5,746 nt of DNA, from NCBI GenBank assembly GCA_903910495.1, contig CAIVZW010000789.1:1-5746 (forward strand), read 5' to 3'. The notes below the pieces were generated by a model, which saw nothing but the letters and a program-made list of their open reading frames with translations, was not told where the DNA came from and searched no databases. Below are positions 1 through 5,746 of this stretch, piece after piece; position 1 is the first letter of the stretch, and every line of letters begins with the position of its first letter. The position numbers were made by a program, and so were the translations under genes. The stretch is from an uncultured beta proteobacterium. GTDB taxonomy: Bacteria; Pseudomonadota; Gammaproteobacteria; Burkholderiales; Rhodocyclaceae.

Positions 1-1118
1 ACGGCACCAATCTGGTTGCACATCACCATCACCAGCCCCATCTGGAACGGGTCGATGCCATACACCTTGCTGATCTGGATAGCCGCTGGCGCGAACACCA
101 GCAGCACAGCCAGTGAATCGACGAAGGTGCCAAGCACGATCATTACCACGGCAAGGATCAACAGGATCGTCGTCCGATCCTGCGACAGCGAAGTCGTGAA
201 TTTGAGCACACCCTCGTTGAATTCCAAATAGCCGAGCAACCAACCCGAGGCTCCAGCCACGGCGATCACCCCCGAGACCATGGTCGTCATCACCGCCGAC
301 TCGATCAGGATGTCCGGCAAATCACGCCATTTGATCTTGCGGTAGAAAACCATGCCCAGGATCAGCGCATAGAGACAGGCTACGGCGCCGGCCTCTGTTG
401 CGGTGAAAATTCCGCTCAGAATGCCGCCAACGATGATGACCGGTCCCATCAGCGCAGGCCAAACCTCGCGCAGGGAATGCAAGACGGCGCCCCATTTGAA
501 TTCGCCATGCACGACCCGAAGTTCTGGATAGTCGGGGAGGCAGGAGTAAATCTTTATGGTGGCCATCAGAAACAGGCCGACCATCACGCCGGGAATGATG
601 CCACCGAGAAACAGGCCGCCGATCGACACCTGTGCAATCGAACCGTACACCACCATGATCATGCTCGGCGGAATAATGGCACCGATGGTTCCGGAAGTAG
701 CAATGAGTGCCGCGGCAAAACCGGGGTTGTAGCCCTCCCTCTTCATCGTCGGAATGACGATCGCTGCGATGGCCGACGCATCGGCGGTACTCGAACCCGA
801 AACGCCGGCGAATACCATGCTCGCCACCACTGACGCATGCGCCAGACCGGCGCGAAAGTGACCGACCAATACGCGTGAGAAATTTACCAGTTGCTGACTC
901 ATGCCACTGGCCGAGAACAACGCGCCGGCCAGGATGAAATACGGCAAGGCGAGCAGCGTGAATGAGTCGAGTTGCGCAAACATCTTCTGCGCAAACATCG
1001 GCAGCACCAGATCCGGCACGGCGGCGATACCCACATAGCCCACCAGCGCAATCGACAGCAAGATCGGCACTCCCAGCATCATGGTGCCGAGCATCAATAC
1101 AAACAGCAACCAGATCAT
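1..1118 (-). CDS. dctM: TRAP transporter large permease subunit DctM (3' end cut off by window)
   Basis: This is the large membrane subunit of a tripartite ATP-independent periplasmic (TRAP) transporter, which moves substrate across the inner membrane using the sodium gradient. I translated the minus strand from ATG 1118 and found 372 uninterrupted codons to the window edge. The family is usually about 425 residues, so roughly 50 C-terminal residues are missing. The protein is very hydrophobic. Family hallmarks are PYFILAG (59-65), the first-repeat loop GVSGSSTAD (105-113), the PPSM turn (150-153), FTATEAGAVA (238-247) and the second-repeat GTFVDSLAV (330-338). The serine-rich and proline loops match the sodium/substrate sites of the family. 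The start overlaps the dctQ stop as ATGA (1115-1118), and a GGAGGG ribosome site lies at 1126-1131. The family call is firm. The substrate is unknown. Confidence 0.95.
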   Translation of the reverse strand, partial: MIWLLFVLMLGTMMLGVPILLSIALVGYVGIAAVPDLVLPMFAQKMFAQLDSFTLLALPYFILAGALFSASGMSQQLVNFSRVLVGHFRAGLAHASVVASMVFAGVSGSSTADASAIAAIVIPTMKREGYNPGFAAALIATSGTIGAIIPPSMIMVVYGSIAQVSIGGLFLGGIIPGVMVGLFLMATIKIYSCLPDYPELRVVHGEFKWGAVLHSLREVWPALMGPVIIVGGILSGIFTATEAGAVACLYALILGMVFYRKIKWRDLPDILIESAVMTTMVSGVIAVAGASGWLLGYLEFNEGVLKFTTSLSQDRTTILLILAVVMIVLGTFVDSLAVLLVFAPAAIQISKVYGIDPFQMGLVMVMCNQIGA

Positions 1119-1588
1119 GTGCGCACCCTCCACACGCCACCGCTGATCCGGCATAGCGCAACAAACAACAGGTAGGCACCGCCGAGCACCAATCCGTAAT
1201 AGGGGTAACTCATCGGCACCTCAAGACCGGGGGATTCCTGCATGTGCGCGACCTGTGCCACCATCCAGCCCAGCCATACCAGCGACACGGCAAACGCCGC
1301 CCACATCAGTTCAATCAGCAGGTTGAACACCATGCGCGGCTTGGGTGGCAGCATGTCGCAGTAGGTCTCGATGTACAGGTGTGCCCCGCGCCGATAGGCA
1401 ACGGGGATACCGAGAAAAACGATCCAGATATGACCGAAAATCTGTGCCTCCTCACTCCAGCTGAGCGATATATTGAATACGTAGCGGTTGATGACCTGCA
1501 GAATCGCGATGACGAAAATGATGGCGAAGATCGCGGCAACCAGCAGTTCGGCGCCGCGATCAATTGCAGAGATGAATCTGCCCGTCAT
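1115..1588 (-). CDS. dctQ: TRAP transporter small permease subunit DctQ
   Basis: This is the small membrane subunit of the TRAP transporter. It pairs with DctM and stabilises the permease in the inner membrane. It is 157 residues long, normal for the family, with four predicted membrane segments near residues 14-34, 48-67, 87-110 and 127-147. The family signature is clear: NRYVF (34-38) followed by SWSEE (43-47) after the first helix, then RRGAH (66-70) after the second. The ATG at 1588 follows the dctP stop directly (TAAATG, zero gap). I see no good ribosome site ahead of it, so translation is probably coupled to dctP. Its stop overlaps the dctM start by four bases. The sequence is intact, and only the substrate is unknown. 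Confidence 0.95.
   Translation of the reverse strand: MTGRFISAIDRGAELLVAAIFAIIFVIAILQVINRYVFNISLSWSEEAQIFGHIWIVFLGIPVAYRRGAHLYIETYCDMLPPKPRMVFNLLIELMWAAFAVSLVWLGWMVAQVAHMQESPGLEVPMSYPYYGLVLGGAYLLFVALCRISGGVWRVRT
1126..1131 (-). promoter_or_regulatory. Ribosome binding site of dctM
   Basis: GGAGGG on the minus strand lies seven bases ahead of ATG 1118, inside the last codons of dctQ. It fixes the dctM start and shows that dctM can be initiated on its own as well as by the ATGA overlap. Confidence 0.8.
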
Positions 1589-2584
1589 TTACTGCTTTCT
1601 GATCGTCGCAAGCAAGGACTCAGCGCCAATATCCTTGGCCAGATCGTCTTGCGCTGCCAGCGCCGCTTTCTGCAGAGGGGCCACATCAATCTCGTGAATT
1701 TTCATGCCCAGCTTCTTCAATGCGGCAAGCGATTCCCCTTCACGTACGGGCGCCAAGGAACGGACAAAGTCGCCGGCAACCTTCGCACCCTTCATCATCA
1801 CGGCCTGTTCGGTGGCATTGAATTTGCGCCACTCGGCCAGTGAGAAGACGAGCATGGTCGGATCCATCAGATGGCGTGTCAGGGCCATGCAGCAAGCCAC
1901 TTCGTTGAATTTGAAAGACAGGGTGGTCGCCGCAGTATGCTCATAACCATCGAGTACACCCGTTTGCAAGGACGTGTAAACCTCACCGAAATTCATTGGC
2001 GTAGCATTGGCACCCATGGCGTTGATGGCCGCGACAAATACTTTGTTCGGGATCGTGCGGATTTTCAAACCCTTGAGATCCTCGGCCTTGGTCACTTCCT
2101 TCTTCGCCGTTACCACGTTGCGGTAGCCCCAGCTGACTGCATAGGACAACACCTTGAAGCCGGACTTCTCCATATCGGCGCTGAGTTCCGTGCCAACCGG
2201 CCCATCGAGTACCGCATTGGCGTGATCATAGTTCTTCCATAGGAAAGGCAGCCCGAGCACACCCAGACGCTTGACGAACGACAAGTACTCGCCCGGACCG
2301 CCGGAAGTTGCCGAAGCACCTGAACCCAGGCGCATCGCCTCGATGACCTCGCGCGACTGGCCGAGCTGGCTGTTGGGAAACACCTTGACATCAATTGAAT
2401 CCGAGTTGGCGTTGACATACTCCATGAATTTTGTTGCCAGCATAGTGGTATCAACCCCAAGGTCAGCCGGGCCAGCGGTGTGAATGCGCACAACCCTCTT
2501 TGCCGGCGTCTGTGCAACTGCGGGAGTAGCAGCAACCGACATGGCAACAAGCAAGGTGGCAAGAACGCGAAGAGCATATTTCAT
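1589..2584 (-). CDS. dctP: TRAP transporter periplasmic solute-binding protein DctP
   Basis: This is the periplasmic receptor that captures substrate and delivers it to DctQM. It is 331 residues long, typical for the DctP family. Residues 1-24 form a Sec signal peptide: Lys2 and Arg6, a hydrophobic core LATLLVAMSVAA, and a likely cut after AVA before Gln25. The mature part carries the family core: GYRNV (153-157), LKGLKIRT (170-177) with Arg176 in the place of the arginine that binds the substrate carboxylate, and the segment GEVYTSLQTGVLDG (200-213). I chose ATG 2584 because AGGAGA lies five bases upstream and the signal peptide begins there. A longer frame from TTG 2668 would bury the signal. 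It is first in the dctPQM operon, behind a promoter with two palindromes. A carboxylate substrate is likely by family; its identity is not readable. Confidence 0.95.
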   Translation of the reverse strand: MKYALRVLATLLVAMSVAATPAVAQTPAKRVVRIHTAGPADLGVDTTMLATKFMEYVNANSDSIDVKVFPNSQLGQSREVIEAMRLGSGASATSGGPGEYLSFVKRLGVLGLPFLWKNYDHANAVLDGPVGTELSADMEKSGFKVLSYAVSWGYRNVVTAKKEVTKAEDLKGLKIRTIPNKVFVAAINAMGANATPMNFGEVYTSLQTGVLDGYEHTAATTLSFKFNEVACCMALTRHLMDPTMLVFSLAEWRKFNATEQAVMMKGAKVAGDFVRSLAPVREGESLAALKKLGMKIHEIDVAPLQKAALAAQDDLAKDIGAESLLATIRKQ

Positions 2585-2589
2585 GACTG

Positions 2590-2595
2590 TCTCCT
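2590..2595 (-). promoter_or_regulatory. Ribosome binding site of dctP
   Basis: AGGAGA on the minus strand lies five bases before ATG 2584. It decides between that start, which begins a good signal peptide, and an upstream in-frame TTG at 2668 that has no such site. Confidence 0.85.
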
Positions 2596-2685
2596 GGTTT
2601 CGTGTTGAATAACGATTTAGTAAAAACTCAAACTTCTGATAACGGTACTCGGATGGCGATACTGACAATTTTCAAAACTAATAAA

Positions 2686-2697
2686 TGTAACGTTACA
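2686..2697. promoter_or_regulatory. Operator-like palindrome, promoter-distal copy
   Basis: TGTAACGTTACA is a perfect 12-base palindrome. It repeats the core of the palindrome at 2705-2718, and the two centres are 20 bp apart, about two helical turns. It would lie at about +7 to +18 of the predicted dctP transcript, a common position for a repressor roadblock or cooperative second site. The central AACGTT resembles LacI-family operators such as those of PurR and RbsR, but that family assignment is inference. Confidence 0.75.
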
Positions 2698-2704
2698 CTT
2701 ACCG

Positions 2705-2718
2705 ATGTAACGTTACAT
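2705..2718. promoter_or_regulatory. Operator-like palindrome overlapping the dctP -10 region
   Basis: ATGTAACGTTACAT is a perfect 14-base palindrome sharing 13 bases (ATGTAACGTTACA) with positions 2685-2697. It contains the predicted -10 hexamer, so a protein bound here would block RNA polymerase. With its neighbour it forms a tandem operator pair for an unidentified dimeric regulator. No regulator gene is present in the window. Confidence 0.8.
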
Positions 2719-2738
2719 TGCCGTAATTATTGTGTCAA
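2710..2738 (-). promoter_or_regulatory. Predicted sigma-70 promoter of the dctPQM operon
   Basis: On the minus strand a perfect -35 box TTGACA (2733-2738) is followed, after 17 bases, by TAACGT (2710-2715), a weak -10 matching three of six consensus bases including the key A2 and T6. The region upstream of the -35 is AT-rich. Transcription would start near 2703, giving a leader of about 119 bases before dctP. The strong -35 and weak -10 embedded in a palindrome suggest regulated rather than constitutive expression. The start site is predicted, not measured. Confidence 0.6.
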
Positions 2739-2892
2739 GAATTATTCATTCGCGTATTAATTCGCACCCTTGGACAGGCCTTCAATTAACGTCGAACTCC
2801 TCGCCAATGCGACATAAACCGCTTTTCAGCATCTGACCGGCGCATCATTCTGCTTCATCCGTCTGATCGCATGAATGATCGGCTTTCTGCAG
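2739..2892. other. Intergenic stretch between rep and the dctP promoter, no supported gene
   Basis: This is the promoter-distal half of the 308-base gap between rep and dctP. I see only very short open frames on the minus strand (10 to 22 codons, several stops) and none with a convincing ribosome site or known motif. I find no hairpin followed by a T-run, so no intrinsic terminator for rep can be named. The part near 2739-2763 is AT-rich and may assist the dctP promoter. Confidence 0.6.
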
Positions 2893-4884
2893 CTAGCTCT
2901 TGCTCACCAACATGGCCTTCATCGCCTCCAGACGGGCAGCGCCACCGGCCTTGTCTGGCGCGCTGTCGACTTTCCCGCCGGAGAAGCGCAGGTCGTCCTT
3001 GCCCATTTCGGCGATGAAGCGCGAAGCTTCGCAGGGAATGAGCTCACGCCCCTGTTTGCGTTTCTCGCAATAGCTGATGTGCAGCGAGCGCTGAGCGCGG
3101 GTAATGCCGACGTACATCAGACGGCGTTCTTCCTCGATCTTGTCCGGCGCCTGCGCTTCACGGTGCGGCAGCACCCCTTCCTCGACACCGATCAGGAAGA
3201 CGTGTCCGAACTCCAGCCCCTTGGCCGCGTGCAGGGTTGACAGCTGAACCGCATCGGCTCGGCTGTCGCCTTCCTGCTTGTCGAGCAGGTTGATCAGCGC
3301 AATCATCTGCGTCAGCTCAATCAGGCTCTTGCCGTCGTCCTCACCTTTTTTTACCAGCCACTTCACCAGTTCCTGCACATTGTCCCAGCGCATCATGGCG
3401 ATGCGCTTGTCGTCCTCGTCGTGCAACCAGGCCTCGTAGCCGATGGCCACCAGCAGGTCGTTCATCACCGCTTCGACCGGTTCGCGGGCGGCACGGTATT
3501 CAAGACGCCTGATGAACGCGCAGAATTCGAGCAGCGGCGCGAGCTGGCGCGGCTGAACGCAAGGCGCGAAGCCTTCCTCGAAAGCGGCGGCAAAGAGCGA
3601 AAGGTGGCGCTTGCCGGCATAGGTGCCGAGCGCTTCGAGCGTCGCCCCGCCGACCCCGCGTTTGGGCGTCGTCACGGCGCGGATGAAGGCCGGATCGTCC
3701 TCACTGTTGGCCAGCAGGCGCAGGTAGGAGGTGATGTCCTTGATCTCGGTCTTGTCGAAGAAGGATTGCCCGCCCGACAAGACATAGGGGATGCGCTGAT
3801 CGCGCAGTTGCTGTTCAAGCGCCCGCGCCTGGAAATTGCCGCGATAGAGGATGGCGTAGTCGCGGAATTTGCTGCGCTGCTCGAATTTGTGCGCCTGCAG
3901 CTTCATCACCACCGACTCGGCTTCCTTCTCGTTGTCCTTGCATACGGTTACGGTAATCGGGTCGCCATGACCGAGGTCGGACCACAGCTTCTTGTCGAAC
4001 AGCTTTTCGTTGTGACCGATCAATGCATTGGCCGCTTTGAGGATGCGCACTGTCGAGCGGTAGTTCTGCTCGAGCTTGATCAGCTTGAGATTCGGGTAAT
4101 CGCGTGGCAGACCGCGCAGATTCTCGATGTCGGCACCGCGCCAGGCGTAGATGGCCTGGTCGTCGTCGCCCACCGCAGTAAACGCCGCACGCGGGCCGGC
4201 CAGTTGTTTGAGCATCTGGTACTGGCAGGCGTTGGTATCCTGATACTCGTCGACGAGCAGGTAACGCAGCCGGTTCTGCCACTTGTCGAGCACTTCCGGA
4301 TGGCCTGCGAAAAGCTCTACGGGCAGAGAAATGAGATCGTCAAAATCGACCGCCTGGTAGGCCTTGAGCGTCGCCGAATAGCCGGCGTAGGCAAGGGCGG
4401 CGAGTTTTTCGCTTTCGTTCCCGGCGTTTTTCAACGCCTGATCCGGACAGACCCGTGCGTTTTTCCATCCGGAAATCACCGATTGCAGGCGGCGGATGGT
4501 CGCCTTGTCCGCGCTGCCGGAAAGATCGGAAATGATGCCGAAGCAGTCGTTGGCATCAAAGATCGAGAAGCGCGGCTTGTAGCCCAGCGCCCTGGCTTCC
4601 TCGCGCAGGATGCGCACGCCGAGCGAGTGGAAGGTCGAAATAGTCAGTCCGGATGGCTTGGCCTTGAGCAGCCGGCCAACGCGTTCCTGCATTTCCTTGG
4701 CCGCCTTGTTGGTAAAGGTGATGGCCGCGATGTTGGACGGGCTGAAGCCGCAGTCCTCGATCAGATAGGCAATTTTTTGCGTGATGACGCGCGTCTTGCC
4801 CGAACCGGCACCGGCCAGAACGAGCAGGGGGCCATCGAGATAACGGATGGCTTCGCGTTGCGGGGGGTTAGGCAGGGAGGACAT
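2893..4884 (-). CDS. rep: ATP-dependent DNA helicase Rep (UvrD/PcrA/Rep family, superfamily 1A)
   Basis: Rep is a 3'-5' single-strand DNA translocase and helicase in the cytoplasm. It travels with the replisome and clears bound proteins ahead of the fork. The gene is complete at 663 residues (E. coli Rep is about 673). All helicase motifs are present in order: Q-motif Gln9; Walker A GAGSGKT (25-31); Ia ITFTNKAAKEM (55-65); Ib STFHSLG (83-89); II VDEYQDTN (211-218); III VGDDDQAIYAWRGA (238-251); IV LEQNYRST (271-278); V TLHAAKGLEF (550-559); VI EERRLMYVGITRAQ (585-598). Spans such as FDDLI, DYAILYRGN and the tail ending in MKAML are closer to E. coli Rep than to UvrD or PcrA as I recall them. 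ATG 4884 gives the expected N-terminus, but no Shine-Dalgarno precedes it; a hairpin abuts it instead. Confidence 0.95.
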   Translation of the reverse strand: MSSLPNPPQREAIRYLDGPLLVLAGAGSGKTRVITQKIAYLIEDCGFSPSNIAAITFTNKAAKEMQERVGRLLKAKPSGLTISTFHSLGVRILREEARALGYKPRFSIFDANDCFGIISDLSGSADKATIRRLQSVISGWKNARVCPDQALKNAGNESEKLAALAYAGYSATLKAYQAVDFDDLISLPVELFAGHPEVLDKWQNRLRYLLVDEYQDTNACQYQMLKQLAGPRAAFTAVGDDDQAIYAWRGADIENLRGLPRDYPNLKLIKLEQNYRSTVRILKAANALIGHNEKLFDKKLWSDLGHGDPITVTVCKDNEKEAESVVMKLQAHKFEQRSKFRDYAILYRGNFQARALEQQLRDQRIPYVLSGGQSFFDKTEIKDITSYLRLLANSEDDPAFIRAVTTPKRGVGGATLEALGTYAGKRHLSLFAAAFEEGFAPCVQPRQLAPLLEFCAFIRRLEYRAAREPVEAVMNDLLVAIGYEAWLHDEDDKRIAMMRWDNVQELVKWLVKKGEDDGKSLIELTQMIALINLLDKQEGDSRADAVQLSTLHAAKGLEFGHVFLIGVEEGVLPHREAQAPDKIEEERRLMYVGITRAQRSLHISYCEKRKQGRELIPCEASRFIAEMGKDDLRFSGGKVDSAPDKAGGAARLEAMKAMLVSKS

Positions 4885-4886
4885 TA

Positions 4887-4916
4887 GGTGGATATTGCTT
4901 TAGTTCAAAATCCACC
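4887..4916 (-). promoter_or_regulatory. Hairpin immediately upstream of the rep start codon
   Basis: The arms GGTGGATATTG (4887-4897) and CAAAATCCACC (4906-4916) are inverted repeats with one mismatch. In rep mRNA they would form a 7-bp stem, a U-U mismatch and 3 more pairs around an 8-base loop, ending two bases before the AUG. There is no ribosome site between stem and start. The distal arm shares its end sequence with the larger inverted repeat next door, so this may be part of that element. A role in limiting rep translation is inference. Confidence 0.6.
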
Positions 4917-4945
4917 GCAAAGGCGCAAAGAGGCAAAGGTAACGC

Positions 4946-4966
4946 AGACCGATTTTTATCTGGTCT
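4946..4966. repeat. Central hairpin of the ubiB-rep repeat element
   Basis: AGACCGAT (4946-4953) pairs with ATC plus GGTCT (4958-4960, 4962-4966), with a TTTT loop and one bulged T. It is the turn-around point of the larger inverted repeat. No T-run follows on either strand, so it is not a standard intrinsic terminator. Confidence 0.6.
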
Positions 4967-5000
4967 TGTCCTTCTTTGCGTAGCCTTTGCGCCCTCTGCG

Positions 5001-5013
5001 TCCCCCAGGGGGA
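5001..5013. repeat. G/C palindrome inside the right arm of the repeat element
   Basis: Six-base arms TCCCCC and GGGGGA flank a single A. It lies within about 27 bases of the right arm that have no counterpart in the left arm, so it may be a nested insertion. It could form a very stable hairpin or slow polymerase between ubiB and rep. Confidence 0.65.
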
Positions 5014-5046
5014 TTTCCTTTGGGGCATCTCTGCGGTGGATGTTTA

Positions 5047-5746
5047 TCAGAAGTAGCGGACGGCAAGCAAGGCCGCCAGCAGCGCGGCGATCAGACCGAG
5101 CAGGAGGTTTTGCCGACGCTGTGCGCTGGCGATTTCAGAAAGCAGCGGCGCCAATTCGGCAGCGGGTTCGCGCCTCAGCGCCTGATGCACCAGACGCGGC
5201 AGTTGGGGCAGGGTGTGCATCCAGTTTGGCGCCTCCTGCTTCAGCCCGCGTGCCAGCGCACGCCAGCCGATCTGCTCGCTCATCCAGCGTTCGAGGAAAG
5301 GCTTGGCAGTCGTCCACAAATCAAGATTGGGATCGAGTTGACGCCCCAGACCTTCGACATTGAGCAGGGTTTTTTGCAGCATGATGAGCTGCGGCTGGAT
5401 TTCGACGTTGAAGCGGCGCGAGATCTGGAACAGGCGCAGCAGTACACGGCCGAAGGAAATTTCATGCAGCGGGCGGTCAAAGATCGGCTCGCAGATGGCT
5501 CGTATGGCCGCTTCGAACTCATCGACACGGGTATCCGGCGGCGCCCAGCCGGCTTCGACGTGGGCCATCGCCACGCGCTTGTAATCACGCTGGAAGAAGG
5601 CCAGAAAGTTCTGCGCCAGGTAATTCTTGTCACTGTCGGTCAGCGTACCGACGATACCGAAATCGAGGGCGATGTACCTGCCGTGGTTCGCTTCGTTGAT
5701 AGCCACGAAAATGTTGCCGGGGTGCATGTCGGCGTGAAAAAACCCG
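5047..5746 (-). CDS. ubiB: UbiB, ubiquinone biosynthesis kinase-like ATPase (5' part cut off by window)
   Basis: UbiB is a membrane-associated member of the ABC1/ADCK (atypical kinase) family needed for ubiquinone synthesis, acting as an ATPase that helps handle lipid intermediates. The frame is open to the window edge and gives the C-terminal 232 residues, under half of a protein usually a little over 500 long. The first visible residues are the catalytic loop HADMHPGN (4-11 of the fragment), followed by the metal-binding DFG (28-30). The stretches [29 protein letters not shown] and [14 protein letters not shown] match E. coli UbiB closely as I remember it. The last 20 residues form one membrane helix ending in VRYF; E. 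coli UbiB continues to a second. The N-terminal KxGQ motif lies outside the window. The stop at 5047 is five bases from the repeat element. Confidence 0.95.
   Translation of the reverse strand, partial: GFFHADMHPGNIFVAINEANHGRYIALDFGIVGTLTDSDKNYLAQNFLAFFQRDYKRVAMAHVEAGWAPPDTRVDEFEAAIRAICEPIFDRPLHEISFGRVLLRLFQISRRFNVEIQPQLIMLQKTLLNVEGLGRQLDPNLDLWTTAKPFLERWMSEQIGWRALARGLKQEAPNWMHTLPQLPRLVHQALRREPAAELAPLLSEIASAQRRQNLLLGLIAALLAALLAVRYF

Larger units (their letters stand above)
4910..5041. repeat. Inverted-repeat element between ubiB and rep, built on an 8-base GCAAAG period
   Basis: The 132-base element has perfect 10-base inverted ends, ATCCACCGCA (4910-4919) and TGCGGTGGAT (5032-5041). The left arm holds three GCAAAG copies spaced exactly 8 bases apart (4917, 4925, 4933). 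The right arm holds the complements CTTTGC (4974, 4985) and CTCTGC (4994, 5029). The arms meet at a central hairpin (4946-4966). The right arm is longer, with an extra G/C palindrome near 5001-5013. It starts five bases after the ubiB stop. I recall similar GCAAAG/GCAGAG repeats in betaproteobacterial intergenic DNA, so a dispersed palindromic repeat family is likely, but no second copy is in the window. No flanking target duplication is visible. Confidence 0.75.

Noticed and set aside
322..1179. 285-codon minus-strand frame across dctM
   Set aside because: It is out of frame with the dctM reading that starts at 1118. Its product is rich in Arg, His and Cys and not membrane-like, while the other frame gives a clear DctM.
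1589..2668. Longer dctP starting at TTG 2668
   Set aside because: The extension has no ribosome site and would place 28 polar residues ahead of a good signal peptide. AGGAGA sits just before ATG 2584.
2761..2880. Possible small or decayed gene on the minus strand between rep and dctP
   Set aside because: Short protein-like stretches of up to about 22 codons exist in different frames, but stops are frequent, no frame has a ribosome site, and no family is recognisable.
3421..4887. 488-codon open frame on the plus strand opposite rep
   Set aside because: It is the mirror of rep, whose motifs are complete on the other strand. The translation is Arg-, Val- and Gly-rich without recognisable motifs, as expected for antisense of a moderately GC-rich gene.
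4910..4940. CRISPR-like or tandem repeat array
   Set aside because: The 8-base GCAAAG rhythm has only three copies in one arm and no spacers; it is part of an inverted repeat.
4946..5041. Intrinsic terminator between ubiB and rep
   Set aside because: There are strong hairpins but no T-run after the stem in the direction of transcription. Read-through from ubiB to rep cannot be excluded.

Overview
The window looks like chromosomal DNA of a ubiquinone-making proteobacterium, most likely a betaproteobacterium of the Rhodocyclales type (Dechloromonas, Azospira or Accumulibacter relatives). This rests on a UbiB quinone-biosynthesis protein, a Rep helicase of the proteobacterial type, a dctPQM TRAP transporter, and a short inverted-repeat element of a kind I remember from that group. 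The placement is inference from protein style, not from a search. All five recognisable genes lie on the minus strand, so the biological reading direction runs from high to low coordinates.

Layout in transcription order: (1) 5746-5047, the C-terminal 232 residues of UbiB, with its N-terminus beyond the window; (2) 5046-4885, a 162-base gap almost filled by an inverted-repeat element (4910-5041), followed by a hairpin that ends two bases before the next start codon; (3) 4884-2893, a complete Rep-type superfamily 1 DNA helicase of 663 residues; (4) 2892-2585, a 308-base gap with no convincing gene in its first half and a regulated promoter in its second half, carrying two perfect palindromes whose centres are 20 bp apart; (5) 2584-1589 dctP, 1588-1115 dctQ and 1118-1 dctM, a tripartite TRAP transporter operon whose last gene runs off the window.

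The three dct genes act together. DctP is the periplasmic solute receptor, and DctQ and DctM form the sodium-coupled membrane permease. They are packed with no gap (dctP to dctQ) or a 4-base overlap (dctQ to dctM), so one promoter upstream of dctP should drive all three. The substrate, probably an organic acid, cannot be read from the sequence. The tandem palindromes cover the predicted -10 region and early transcribed bases, which fits repression by a dimeric regulator, perhaps of the LacI family. No regulator gene is visible in the window.

UbiB and Rep are housekeeping proteins with no obvious functional link to the transporter. I see no CRISPR array, tRNA, rRNA, insertion sequence, prophage gene or new multi-gene system. 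The points most worth a second look are non-coding: the paired operators, the ubiB-rep repeat element, and the hairpin at the rep start codon.
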